Below, piece by piece: positions 9,673 to 20,831 of a stretch of 64,000 nt of DNA. The stretch is from positions 558,001-622,000 of the forward strand of contig QNQO01000225.1 in the NCBI GenBank assembly GCA_003290165.1, read 5' to 3'. This DNA comes from Berberis thunbergii (taxonomy: Eukaryota; Streptophyta; Magnoliopsida; Ranunculales; Berberidaceae). Numbering within the stretch: the first letter of the stretch is position 1; every line of letters begins with the position of its first letter. The notes under the pieces are model-generated. The model saw only the letters and a program-made list of their open reading frames with translations, did no database searches and was not told the DNA's origin. Both the position numbers and the translations under genes were made by a program.

Positions 9673-11477
9673 TGATGCAGATTTAACTAACCTAAATTAA
9701 CAGGTTAATTTAACCCACTTGTAATAACCGCAAGTGCACGGTGCCTAACAGGTAGACAACGACAAGTACGGGTCGATCCCACGAAGAAGGCGGATGCAAT
9801 TGAATTTTAGAATTTAATTAAACTAATTTATAGGAAATGGGGAAATGGGGTTACAACATTTTTAAATCTAAACTAAAAATAAATAAAAATAAGAAAAATA
9901 AAAGATAGATGAAATGAATTTTTGTGGGCTTGGACTCACCAATGAATTAGCAAAATTATTTAAATCTAAATTACTGAATTTAAAAACAAGAAGCGTTAGG
10001 GATGAGAATCCCTTGCTTACACCGAATATGTGATCGTTAAAATCCAATTAATCTTATACCATGTTTTTATCAAACATTAACAAATTATTTCAAGCAAATA
10101 CGCTCTTACAAAGTATTAAATGTCTTTTTAGGGCACACTTAATCAAAGTTTAAGCTTAATATTTTTAGCACATGCTTTGAAAATATTGATAAAGGGTAAT
10201 TCTAACTACCAAACATATCAAGTTTAATTTCTCGAACATGCAAGGTGAAAGCAAATTATCAAAAATTCAGAAATAACCTGCAATTAACAATTAAGCACAC
10301 AATTCAGTAAAATAAATCAAAATAACTTATACAACCCATTTAGTTTATCACAAGCTCGATATGGTGGCACTCAGCAGATCAGCAGGTGGTTGTGCACGAA
10401 TCCCGAGGAAATGGTCCCAAAACTCTCTGTGGTGGTACAGAGCAAAACATGGGGTGAAAATAGCCAAAAACAGAATTTGACTAATTCCCGCCCTCGCTAC
10501 AGTGCTGCCTCGCCCGGTCGTCTTCTCCAGCGCGACAGCGGCTCTCGCGGCCTCGTTCTCGCTCCTCGCGGCCTCCCTCGTCCTCAAATCGATCCTAGAA
10601 CCTGCAAAGACGAGCAAACAGTGAAAATAAACCAAGAAAACAGCAACAAAAACCGAAGAGAAATCGGGAAGAGATTCCCTGTTTTAGTCGGTTGCGAGCT
10701 CTGTCGCGAGACGAAACAGAGTCGCGGTGCGGCTCTGTTTCTCGGCGAGGTTGGTGGCTCTATCGATAAATTTCTTGGCCTGTTGTGGTGGTGGGACTCG
10801 TGCGGAGGTGGTGGTGGTTGTGTGGACAGGGGAGAGGAGCAGAGAGTGGTGGTGGAGTGAAAATTGGACGTGAAACAGGGTTGTCACACCCCTGTTTCAC
10901 CGTGGTGACGGTGGCGGTTGCGGAGCTCGGTGGTGGCGATGGCGAGGTGACTGTGGTGGCGAGGTGACTGTGTGCTGAGTGAGTGGAGTGAGTGAGAGAT
11001 GGATGACTAGTGAGGGTGATTGTGAATCACCATTGAGAGAGGAGCTCCTTTGAGAAAATCTCCATTGAGGAAGAGGTTTTGATTTCTAATTCTCCTCTTT
11101 TCCCTTCTCTTCCTCCTCCTCCCATTCTTACCCTATCCTCCTCTATTTATAAAGAATAATCAAGATGAATAGGGATGGAATGAGGGAATGATTCATTAAT
11201 GAGGGTAGGAGAAGGATTAGGTTTGGGTTTGGTTTTAGGGTATGAATTGGTTTTAGGGTATGAATTAGGTTTAGGTTTAGGTTTTGTGATTGTTTTATAC
11301 CACCATTGGAATCGACTAATTGTCGTTCCTTAACTTGCCGCTTTAATCTGATTTCATCGTTTACGCTCAAATTCCTACAAAGATATGAAAACGAAATAAT
11401 TACTATAAAATATAATAATCAAAACACTAACATGTATAAATTAAGGGGTATATTATGTAATAATTATGTGACTATCA
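9673..11477 (-). repeat. 3' LTR of the LARD-like element
   Basis: This is an 1805-bp LTR, nearly the same as 16083-17974. It lacks about 100 bp found in the other copy at 17106-17206, where GCTCTGTCGCGAG and GCTCTATCGCGAG flank the extra segment. That pattern fits deletion by slippage between the short repeats. Its GC-rich middle (10450-10980) is open in several frames on both strands, but the other LTR shows the same, so it is not coding evidence. Confidence 0.88.
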
Positions 11478-11500
11478 AATACCCCCAAACCTATATTTTG
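11478..11500 (-). other. Polypurine tract of the LARD-like element
   Basis: On the minus strand AGGTTTGGGGGTATT lies directly before the 3' LTR start TGATAGTC. This sets the orientation of the element together with the primer-binding site at the other end. Confidence 0.65.
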
Positions 11501-13470
11501 CTAGTCCTCGAGCAAAACAAAAAAAGAAAATTCTAACTCACTTTCGCAGGAATCATCGGTTGAACTTACCTTAAACGTGCAACAAGGCTTTAAACCCCTA
11601 GATTACCTCTAGTGGACGAGTTATAGTCTCGTGAGGGTTTTCAGAAATGTTACCCACAAACATTACCGACTCAATAAAACTTGGTCAAACAGTGTTTATT
11701 TTAATACTTCAAAAAAAATGCAAGAAACCAACAGTGTCATTTTAGTGTATCAACAAATTTCCAAATAATTTAATATTCTCCACAAGTTAGAGAAAAATTC
11801 ACAATCATCATCAACTTAATGTGTGTGTGTGGATAGCACTATCAACATAACTTTTCATTTCAGAGTAAAACAATGACTAAATCTCCTGTAGAAAGTTTGT
11901 TTTGACTTCAAACCTCTCATGTCACTCACAATAAAGCACTCAGAGATTTGGCATTTCACTCAGTTTATATGTGAGGAAAAGAGTAAATAATGGAAAACAA
12001 TCATCTCACATATAGTAATATGAAGAACGGACTTTTCAAGAATGGAATGAACATGATCTCATGGACAGGAATATCAATTACTTTTGGGAATGTTGAATCA
12101 AACACCATAGGTCTTGGTTATTAAATCTCCACATCTACGAAACCAACCTTTACCTAAGATCAACTAGGACTTTGTTGGGTTGTAATGGGGGCTTGGTTAA
12201 TAGTTAATAAGGAATGTCAAAGGATTCTAACAAAAATTTATAGGAATGTATACACCCATTATACGTACAATTAGGGCTGTCAAGAATAAATCAATGTTGC
12301 GCACCATCAATTTTTTTCTTCATTCTCACATTTTTATCCTCATTCACATTCTTCTTCTGTTTCCTTCCTTTTTTTTTTTTTTTTTTTTTTTTTCTTGCTT
12401 TCTTTCTTTCTTTTTCTTTCATAGAGGATTTATGAAATATTTCATATTTTGATCTTTCATACCCTTTTTACACCAAGTATATTCATCCGTACACATTCCC
12501 AGAAAAGTTGGGTAAAGGTTAATGGGTTAACAAATAAAAGTTAATCTAAGGCTCAAAAGGCTACAAAAAAGGTTAATGTTATAGGTAAGTTAAAAGGCTA
12601 GTTAATGGTCTAAAAAAATAAATGCCTAGATCATTTCCTAAGTTCGGGTCAGTATTATGACATCTCAATTGAATAAGCCAAGAAGTTCTAGTGTAATAAT
12701 TCAATTTTTATGTCATTCCCAAAGCAATTGATCAAAAGAATGAAAATAATGAGATCATCAACGAGATAATACGGACTCAAGAAAAATAAGAGTTTACGTA
12801 TAACCCTCAGAAAAATAGAAATGTTCAAAGCCTTCAGGGTTAAGTCTCCACTATTATTCTAAGGTTTTCTAGTATATATTTCACTCATCAACTTCAAGTT
12901 ATGCTAACATGGCTCATGGTGCAAAGATAATCGAGTTGAAAAATCTTATGAACCAGATCTAGCTTAATGATCATACTAAACTTTCAGTCTTTATCAATAT
13001 ACCAATATGTCAAGTTGGCTTGCATTTTCTTGAGCATAAAACATTTAAAATCCATTTTCACAAAAGACCAAATTGTTGTGAAAGTTTTTTTTTTTTTTTT
13101 TAAGAATAAGAAAAGAAGACACTACAAAAAAAACGAAAAATTCACCGACTCATGAACCCTACCCCCAAACCTAATCCAAACATTGTCCTCAATGTTTAAC
13201 AAAATAATTCTGACAAATGAATGAAGTAAGTACATGAGAGGAGGTTAGAACAGTATTACCGCGATGAAGATTTTACCAATTTCCAAGAAGTCATCCATCA
13301 ATGAGGCTCATAAACATAAGAATCATGGAGTTTTCATTAGAAATCGATAAAATGCAGACTCGACACGAACAAAGAAAACTAAAAAAAAAAGCAAGTTGGA
13401 AGTCAAAACTGTTACGGAGCTAATGAGTATGAGTGAAACACAACTAAATAGGGTACTCGAAAATCAATCC
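11501..13470. other. LARD interior, no gene seen
   Basis: AT-rich sequence with a TTTC/T-rich run at 12367-12420 and an A-rich end near 13380. I find no conserved protein motif on either strand. A minus-strand block at about 13500-13540, reading GCGCTCCTAGGAGGCAGCC, resembles the AAGCGCTT.GGGAGGCA motif that recurs in the 3' part of many plant gypsy elements. Confidence 0.45.
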
Positions 13471-13473
13471 AGA

Positions 13474-14139
13474 CTAATAGCAAAGACATACAACTAAAGC
13501 TAGGCTGCCTCCTAGGAGCGCTTGGTTTACCGTCATCAGCCCGACAAATATTCTTCCTAAAAAATGGTGTATCAAATAGTGGAGAGGAAGAACATGACAA
13601 ACACTTAGTCCATGGTCATATATCAACAACCTGAACAGTTGAGGATCAATCCACCAAAATATAGCAATCGCACAGGGCACCAAATACACTAGGACATTCC
13701 AAAAGTGACCAGTAGTCATACACAATAGATGATCCTTGCGTGCTCCAAAAAGGGAACATCCTATGTCTGGTTCCAAATCGGATGATTGGATAATTTGCAC
13801 AACAGGATGGTGAAAACTGAAATCCTCACTACAACACAAGGGATCGGTGAAAGTAGCCTTAGTAAATGGGAATGTGATGCAAGTAGATGAGGTGATGGAT
13901 ATATCAGGTGGTACAGGCTCATCACATGAATCATATAGAGATATTGGTCTAGACAACTCATCACCTGAAAATGCATACCTGAGGGTGTCAGGTAATTGTT
14001 TAAGGTCAAGCTCAGGTGGCTCAACTGATGAGACTAGTTTTGACTCACTGAGTGGAAGACTTCCATTTATAAATAGGATCCACAATAGAAACTGAGTCAA
14101 GCAAATCATTGACTTCCCTAATGGAATCATCAACATCAA
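13474..14139 (-). pseudogene. Protease/RT-proximal remnant of a gypsy polyprotein
   Basis: The open frame is 221 codons. Residues 41-59 read PPELDLKQLPDTLRYAFSG, closely like the PP.LELKPLP.HL.YAFLG segment just ahead of reverse transcriptase in Athila-like and related plant gypsy polyproteins. What follows does not continue into RT: it is hydrophobic and looks like non-coding sequence in an open frame, ending with VNQALLGGSLALVVCL over the GGGAGGCA-type motif. The RT, RNase H and integrase segment appears to have been deleted between these two conserved pieces. Confidence 0.6.
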
Positions 14140-14263
14140 AGTCTAAACTAAATTGAGTCAAACAAGCCTCTAAACAGTCAAGGGGAGACTCTAAAGAATG
14201 TTCACAGTTTGATTCGATGCATGAGTCACTAGGGAGGCATGAGTCAACATGGGAAGGAGATGT

Positions 14264-14692
14264 CTATAGTGTCCCAGAATCGACAGGTTCATCAATAAAT
14301 GAGTCACTAGGGAATTTTTCTGACTCTATCTCAGGAAGTGACTCAACTATCTGATTCACAGTCATCTCAAGTTTCCGGATAGCTTGAGAATTTTGTTGAA
14401 AAATAGTTGTCAATTCTGTGATATCATGAGAATTTTGCACAAGCACTTCTCCTGTTCGCTCTATAAAAATTTTCATGATATTCTCTAACTCAGTATCAGG
14501 AATGAAAGCTTGAGGAGTTTGAGGAGTGTCTAGAAGGCCTTCATGGTACTGACCATGAGCCCATGAGAAGTCAGGATGATAGGCTAGACCTGGGTTGTAA
14601 TGATCTAAATATGGATCATAATCAGGTCGTCGCATGTCATAAAATGAATTGACTTGCTCGGAAAAATAGGCTGGATAATCCCTTGTGTTCAT
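14264..14692 (-). pseudogene. gag C-terminal remnant of the LARD-like element
   Basis: The frame starts at ATG 14692 (MNTRDYPAYF) and runs about 142 codons. The first half is rich in Tyr, Asp and Pro (DPYLDHYNPGLAYHPDFSW). The second half reads LENIMKIFIERTGEV and then QAIRKLEMTVNQIVESL, matching the short helical segment LE.LM......IRNLE.QIGQLA of plant gypsy gag proteins. No capsid core and no CCHC zinc knuckle are present. It may be translated as a short protein, but no role can be given. It could help RNA packaging if it still binds gag made by a relative. Confidence 0.6.
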
Positions 14693-16060
14693 TTTTTTTT
14701 TTTTTGAAAGCACTAACTCTAAAAATATACACAGGCTCACATGCAATCAACAACCAATAAATGCACAAGAAACATGCCTCCCTAAGCAATCAACGTTTTT
14801 GAGATCAATTATCTTTTTATCTTTGGGGGACAATTATTTCTTATGTAATCTTTATGACACAGCAATGGGTGCTACAAGTTGATCCTAAGAGTGTACACTT
14901 TACACCGCAAAGTTCAAAATCAGTAGGCTAGAGTTTTGTTTCAAAGAAACCGGATTACCGCACAAGAGAAGGAGGTCACAATGGTCCAATTAAGTACTTC
15001 CTTGTGCTACCGCTCTGTAAGCCAATAGATGTGAGAACGATATGATGTTAAATGCACACTTGAGGCTTGTGTTCCTAACCAAAAACTGATGGTTACACCA
15101 ATTCTTCTTGTGGATCGTAGCTTACTTATAACTCGGCGTACCGGGTGAATTATCCTTGTGGCAGTGGCCTCTCGGAGTTCATTGAATGATTAAACCCATC
15201 GTCACTTTTAGCTTTGGTCAACACAAAAATTATTGGATTCACCTTGGTTTTGGTTGTCCTATGAACACCGTACCTAAAAGATGTTCTATCTAATTTGCTA
15301 ATTGATTTTAATTATGTTAGGCTATTGGTTGCACACAGCTGGAGTGATGAGGTGGGGATATCAAGTCCCACCAGTTTCTATTTATAAGCTGGGTCTGCTT
15401 ATTATGAATTACTAAAGTTTAGCATCCACAAGTACATAAATTTAACAACCAATCACACAATTTCAAACAATTACACCAAGCACCCGGTCGCTAATACATT
15501 GCGTGTGATAGAAATACTTACAATGTGCGTATTCCGTTCTGCACAAAAAGTTAGCACAATTCAAAAAATTCCGACTTCTTTTTATATATTTCAATCATCA
15601 CACAAGCACATGCAAATAAATTTACTGGTCTTGGTTTTAGAAGTCGGATTTCTAAATCACAAGAAATTATTGGGTACAATTAAAATTGTTTCCCTAAAAT
15701 TTCTTATGACTTAGAAAATTTTGGGTTTTTTTTTTTTTTTTTAGTGATTAAACAAAATGAAAAATAGTAAAGTTCTCAAAAATTATTACACCACACACTC
15801 GTAAAACGAGGTGAAAATAAAATTACAACTCTCCTCACAAAATAAAAAAAATAATAATGAAAAAAAAAACTTTGCTTGATGTTTGCACGATCATCCAATT
15901 TTCTCGAGAAGCGTGTAATCTGCAAAATCAAACACAAAATGAGTGTAAAAAGAACAAAATAAAAATAAAATTTTTGTTTTGATTTTTTTTTTTTAGAATT
16001 TTTTTTTGTTTTTTTAAAATTAGTGAAAATAAATCTTAAATTCAATTACACCGCAACCTT
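14693..16060. other. LARD 5' leader (minus orientation), no gene seen
   Basis: Between the primer-binding site and the gag remnant lie about 1.4 kb of AT-rich sequence with homopolymer T/A runs (15725-15742 and 15985-16015). No protein motif was recognised. Packaging signals would be expected here, but none can be identified by eye. Confidence 0.4.
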
Positions 16061-16082
16061 CCCCGGCAACGGCGCAAAAACT
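16059..16082 (-). other. Primer-binding site, tRNA-Asp type
   Basis: On the minus strand the sequence after the 5' LTR reads GCGCCGTTGCCGGGGA, complementary to the 3' end of plant tRNA-Asp except at its first bases. This primer choice is common in Athila-like and related gypsy elements. It lies 7-8 nt from the LTR edge. Confidence 0.75.
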
Positions 16083-17974
16083 TGATGCAGATTTAACTAA
16101 CCTAAATTAACAGGTTAATTTAACCTACTTGTAATAACCGCAAGTGCACGGTGCCTAACAGGTAGACAACGACAAGTACGGGTCGATCCCACGAAGAAGG
16201 CGGATGCAATTGAATTTTAGAATTTAATTAAACTAATTTATAGGAAATGGGGTTACAACATTTTTAAATCTAAACTAAAAATAAATAAAAATAAGAAAAA
16301 TAAAAGATAGATGAAATAGATTTTTGTGGGCTTGGACTCACCAATGAATTAGCAAAATTATTTAAATCTAAATTACTGAATTTAAAAACGAGAAGCGTTA
16401 GGGATGAGAATCCCTTGCTTACACCGAATATGTGATCGTTAAAATCCAATTAATCTTATACCATGTTTTTATCAAACATTAACAAATTCTTTCAAGCAAA
16501 TACGCTCTTACAAAGTATTAAATGTCTTTTTAGGGCACACTTAATCAAAGTTTAAGCTTAATATTTTTAGCACATGCTTTGAAAATATTGATAAAGGGTA
16601 ATTCTAACTACCAAACATATCAAGTTTAATTTCTCGAACATGCAAGGTGAAAGCAAATTATCAAAAATTCAGAAATAACCTGCAATTAACAATTAAGCAC
16701 ACAATTCAGTAAAATAAATCAAAATAACTTATACAACCCATTTAGTTTATCACAAGCTCGATATGGTGGCACTCAGCAGATCAGCAGGTGGTTGTGCACG
16801 AATCCCGAGAAAATGGTCCCAAAACTCTCTGTGGTGGTACAGAGCAAAACATGGGGTGAAAATAGCCAAAAAACAGAATTTGACTAATTCCCGCCCTCGC
16901 TACAGTGCTGCCTCGCCCGGTCGTCTTCTCCAGCGCGACAGCGGCTCTCGCGGCCTCCCTCGTCCTCAAATCGATCCTAGAACCTGCAAAGACGAGCAAA
17001 CAGTGAAAATAAACCAAGAAAACAGCAACAAAAACCGAAGAGAAATCGGGAAGAGATTCCCTGTTTTCGCTCCCTGTTTCAGTCGGTTGCGAGCTCTGTC
17101 GCGAGGTGGTGGTTGCGGTGCTTGGTCGGGTCGTGACGGTGGTCGTGAGAGGAGGAACTCGAGGCGAAGAGAGGCCGAGAGAGGGGAGGAGCAAGCTCTA
17201 TCGCGAGACGAAACAGAGTCGCGGTGCGGCTCTGTTTCGCGGCGAGGTTGGTGGCTCTGTCGATGAATTTCTTGGCCTGTTGTGGTGGTGGGACTCGTGC
17301 GGAGGTGGTGGTGGTTGTGTGGACAGGGGAGAGGAGCAGAGAGCGGTGGTGGAGTGAAAATTGGACGTGAAACAGGGTTGTCACACTCCTGTTTCACGGT
17401 GGTGACGGTGGCAGTTGCGGAGCTCGGTGGTGGCGATGGCGAGGTGACTGTGGTGGCGAGGTGACTGTGTGCTGAGTGAGTGAAGTGAGTGAGAGATGGA
17501 TGACTGGTGAGGGTGATTGTGAATCACCTTTGAGAGAGGAGCTCCTTTGAGGAAATCTCCATTGAGGAAGAGGTTTTGATTTCTAATTCTCCTCTTTTCC
17601 CTTCTCTTCCTCCTCCTCCCATTCTTACCCTATCCTCCTCTATTTATAAAGAATAATCAAGATGAATAGGGATGGAATGAGGGAATGATTCATCAATGAG
17701 GGTAGGAGAAGGATTAGGTTTGGGTTTGGTTTTAGGGTATGAATTGGTTTTAGGGTATGAATTAGGTTTAGGTTTAGGTTTTGTGATTGTTTTATACCAC
17801 CATTGGAATCGACTAATTGTCGTTCCTTAACTTGCCGCTTTAATCTGATTTCATCGTTAACGCTCAAATTCCTACAAAGATATGAAAACGAAATAATTAC
17901 TATAAAATATAATAATCGAAACACTAACACGTATAAATTAAGGGGTATATTATGTAATAATTATGTGACTATCA
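16083..17974 (-). repeat. 5' LTR of the LARD-like element
   Basis: This is an 1892-bp LTR. A minus-strand TATA box, TTTATAAATAGAGGAGG, lies at about 17634-17650 and is repeated in the other LTR at about 11138-11152, so it probably sets the element's transcript start. The two LTRs differ by scattered substitutions plus about 100 bp and a few smaller indels, which implies moderate age. Confidence 0.88.
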
Positions 17975-18021
17975 CTCGCCGCCCGCCCAGCGCCTAGCGA
18001 TTTTTAGAACACTGCTGCGCC

Positions 18022-18155
18022 AGCCTAAGCGTTTGACATATCCCTTTGTTCTCCGTTGTTGCGTGACCTAGTGGTCACCATCTTTCTGGGTTTTGAAAGA
18101 AGACGACGCTAGTGAAAAGCTAAGAATTTTGTCGTCTCCACGGACGACGCCAAAC
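18022..18155 (-). other. Leader and primer-binding region of Tat A
   Basis: On the minus strand the bases just after the LTR read TTTGGCGTCGTCCGTGGAGA, close to the TTTGGCGCCGTCTGTGGG leader motif of Tat elements. The same motif follows the LTR of Tat C at 34932 (TTTGACGCCATTCGTGGGGA). It holds the tRNA primer site and the start of the leader. The hAT-like insertion cuts it from gag. Confidence 0.7.
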
Positions 18156-18813
18156 TGATACAGCCATTTTTCTGCTTTCTGCTTTGACCTAATCTTGTTG
18201 ACCTGCTGACATGCACAAGTAATGCACGCGAGCCACAGACCACCGTTGTGGTGGCTGATGGCACTCCGGTGCTAATTCAGATAGAGATCCGAGGAAGGCG
18301 TAATGCTGTAAACAGTGAATTTGTAGTGTACCTTAACTTACCAACCTCATATCTTATTTATAGTGTAGGAGTCCTGGTTTTACCAGGCCATCGAATACGT
18401 AGTTTAGGAAGGAGATCTTTGTGGAGATCATTCTCTAATTAAGAGTTGTGTTGTAGGAAGGAAGCTCTCTGTTAGCCATGTACTCCTAGATACACATGAG
18501 ATAGTTCTCACTCCAAGAACAATCCATAGGAGGAAGTTTTCTTGCGTGAAATGTACTATGATATTTGTTTATTAGTTGGAAGCAAATAGCTGTTGTAGTT
18601 GCCCGACCGAAACTGATCATCAAGATACTTGCCTTAGTAGGACTTATGAGTATTAAGGATAGTTGTGAGACGTGTGGGCCTAACACACTGTAAAAGTTTG
18701 GATCCGTCTGACGAACTGGATCAGGTGTATGGCTCAGGGATGTGATCGTAATTCCTCGAGATCATCATGACACGTGTATGGCTCAGGGATGTGACTGCTT
18801 TTATGTATCATCA
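18156..18813 (-). repeat. 5' LTR of Tat A
   Basis: A 658-bp LTR bounded by TGATACAG (18156) and ATCATCA (18813). The part from 18532 to 18813 matches window bases 1-310. Both carry a CACGTGTATGGCTCAGGGATGTG-type segment, which is duplicated in this copy (near 18722 and 18772) but single in the other. Confidence 0.78.
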
Positions 18814-18816
18814 CTT

Positions 18817-19410
18817 ACTAAGATACACATTAATAACCGCTGAGACATTAAATAGTCATCCGGTCACAACTGAACACATGGCAAAGATCAACTCTAATGA
18901 GAAAAGGCTAGGATAAGCTAGGCCCAGTCCAGCCTGTAAGTCAGGTGATCAACTCAGGTAACATAAGCCCGATATGTGAATGTCTTGGAGCTTGGCCCAA
19001 GACACAGACCTTTTGGGTTGTTTAGTAGGCCTAAGGTTCATTTAGGCTACTCTATGTCCAATTAAATATTAAGCTCTAGAGATAGCCAAGTGCCAAACAA
19101 CCGTGTACTGGTGTGAAAACACTATATGGACATAATTTGATAAGGGAATATTCTAAGCGAGATCTCATCCCTTTATCGCACATTCAACGGTAGAGTCAAT
19201 GAAGAAGTAAAATACTCTCATGATATAAAGTGAACATAATGGATGAGAAATGTATACATGTGCAACCCTAATTTTATCAGTCTATTTTCATTCTAGTTCA
19301 AGTGTCTGACTTTACCATCGGAGTGTCTTTGGCCACTACAGTGGTGGTCTTTGGTTCATTGCTGCTCATTTATTCAGGTCAAAATCAACAAGACGAATTT
19401 GGATGCATCA
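18817..19410 (+). repeat. Isolated Tat-type LTR
   Basis: The 3' end, with GTCTGACTTTACCATCGGAGTG, GGTGGTCTTTGG and a final TTTGGATGCATCA, aligns with the LTR ends at 34830-34931 (Tat C) and 31495-31614 (Tat B). No leader motif or gag follows, so it is a solo LTR or an isolated fragment. It abuts the end of the Tat A LTR within a few bases. I could not define its start or a duplication exactly. Confidence 0.6.
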
Positions 19411-19657
19411 ATAATAATATGATTAGTGTCTATTCCACGATGTAGATTTAAAGAAAGTACGAGTAATTATGATTTTAATAAAATAGTGCTAATTAAGGTT
19501 TATTGCCACTTTGGCAGTAGTCTTCTTCTATCCATGGGAAGACAATCATCTTTGTATAGAGCTAACCAAGCTATACAATGTCGAAAATTCTTGAAAACAG
19601 GAGAGTAGTTCGAATTATAGCTTGAAGTATATTCATTCGAGATGATCCACATGAATA

Positions 19658-19730
19658 GCGCCTGTAGCTCAGTGGATAGAGCGTCTGTTTCCTAAGCAGA
19701 AAGTCGTAGGTTCGACCCCTACCTGGCGCG
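19658..19730 (+). tRNA. tRNA-Arg (CCT)
   Basis: The cloverleaf can be drawn without an intron. The acceptor stem begins GCGCCTG and ends GGCGC plus discriminator G. The D arm follows TAGCTCAGTGGATAGAGC, and the anticodon stem TCTGT/GCAGA closes the loop TTCCTAA with anticodon CCT, which decodes AGG. The T arm is GTAGG-TTCGACC-CCTAC. A and B boxes are intact, and a TTTT terminator follows at about 19739. Confidence 0.95.
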
Positions 19731-19742
19731 CTTCATTTGTTT

Positions 19743-20831
19743 TAGGTCTCGGTCCAAAGGTTCATCTTTTTGGTCGTTCTTGCTTCCGCCTAAGTAACTT
19801 ATTTGTTCCGCCCCGTTAGTGAAGACTTTTCAATCCACTTCTTGATGAGAGGGGAGCAGAATAATTCCTGACTCATTATTTGTTTACATTTTTTTTCTTC
19901 TAAAAGACCCTTGTGTAATGCAATCTCGATTCAAAGAAGACATGAATTTTGAAGTAAATGAGCAAACTCCTTACTTTTGTAAAGGAGTGCCGCTTTTCAC
20001 GCTATGTTGTAATATCAACATTATCATCAACCTAACCTAGAAATGTGTGTCAAAAAGAATTTGAAGAACACAAAGTTGTTATTAAAGACTTATACGGAAT
20101 GTTTATACTGAAAATAAAATCTGAATGCTGAATATGAAAGTCTAGAAAATTTGTTTGTTAAACTCATTATAAAGATAACATATTTTGATTATAGTTTTTT
20201 AACATGTTAACAAAGAAAGATGAAAATATAAAACAAAAATTGAGCTTGAAACACTTTAAGCTTTTATTGTTTAGAGATGAACAAGAACATGCTGGTTTTG
20301 TCTAACACTTAATTTGAAACTGAAAACTAGTTCTATTATTAATGAACACCACTTATTAGAAACTCATTAAAATTTTCAGAATTTAGTCTTAAGCATGCAA
20401 ATGAAAAAAAGAGGGAAGGATAGCTTCATTATTACAAATTTGTTTTCTCATTGCTTTCATTATAACCAAACATAGCGGGCATCACAACAAATCTGTTGCC
20501 AAACTTTGAGCTGACATAAACCGAAAGCATTCCAACTACTAATGGAGAATATCTCATAAAATCCTTCCATCGTGAAACGCAATTTCGAGTGCCTTGCTAA
20601 TAAGAATTTTGAATGACATGCTTAGTTGAGATTCTAAATGTTGGAGATGCTCTAATTAGATAGCTTGGGAGTACAATAACTTTGAAATAATGAACTAAAA
20701 GCAAAATTAGTGCAATGGTGAAAGTGAAAGAGAACTCGAGAAACTGCTGGCTGCTTCATGGTTGGAGGATTGAAATCCGTATTGGAATCAGAATGTAAAA
20801 AATACAATTGGCACATATATCTCAATTCTCA
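19743..20831. other. Intergenic, no feature seen
   Basis: AT-rich sequence without a long open frame, repeat pair or RNA gene that I can recognise. Confidence 0.4.

Larger units (their letters stand above)
9673..17974 (-). mobile_element. Non-autonomous Ty3/gypsy element (LARD-like), 8.3 kb
   Basis: Two long direct repeats bound the element: 9673-11477 and 16083-17974, each with TG...CA-type ends (TGATGCAG ... GACTATCA). A 5-bp duplication CTCGC flanks it (9668-9672, 17975-17979). The primer-binding site near 16061-16075 and the purine-rich tract next to 11477 show that it reads on the minus strand. The 4.6-kb interior holds only a gag remnant (14264-14692) and a protease-proximal fragment (13474-14139). 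No reverse transcriptase, RNase H or integrase is seen. It must have moved with enzymes from another element. Confidence 0.88.
8968..18014. mobile_element. hAT-like element with CTAGGCGG-rich ends, carrying a nested LTR element
   Basis: The ends are CAGTGTTCTAAAAATCG at 8968 and its exact inverse CGATTTTTAGAACACTG ending at 18014. A 7-bp direct repeat CTGCGCC flanks it (8961-8967 and 18015-18021), and it is 8 bp if one mismatch is allowed. CAGTG ends and a 7-8 bp duplication fit the hAT superfamily. Without the 8.3-kb LTR element at 9673-17974, the host transposon is about 740 bp and has no transposase. Its left part (8985-9175) is a GC-rich run of CTAGGCGG variants, followed by a T tract (about 9175-9205) and AT-rich sequence. 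Confidence 0.85.
1..18813 (-). mobile_element. Tat A: degenerate Ty3/gypsy Tat-type retrotransposon
   Basis: The element reads on the minus strand. Its 5' LTR is at 18156-18813, followed by a leader, gag, a protease remnant, a tandem-repeat region, an antisense ORF and the 3' LTR, whose outer part is cut by the window edge. The two LTR copies align (base 1 matches 18532) with many substitutions and one large indel near bases 200-250, so the insertion is old. Reverse transcriptase, RNase H and integrase are not recognisable between 5300 and 6976. An ORF antisense to gag-pol, placed between pol and the 3' LTR, is a known trait of Tat/Retand elements. Two DNA transposons are inserted in it, at 2647-3627 and 8968-18014. 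Without the larger one the visible element is about 9.8 kb. Confidence 0.82.

Noticed and set aside
10390..10967. Open frames of 60-156 codons on both strands in GC-rich sequence, and again at 16763-17464
   Set aside because: They lie in the two LTRs of the same element and are open on both strands because of base composition. No domain is present and indels between the copies break the frames.
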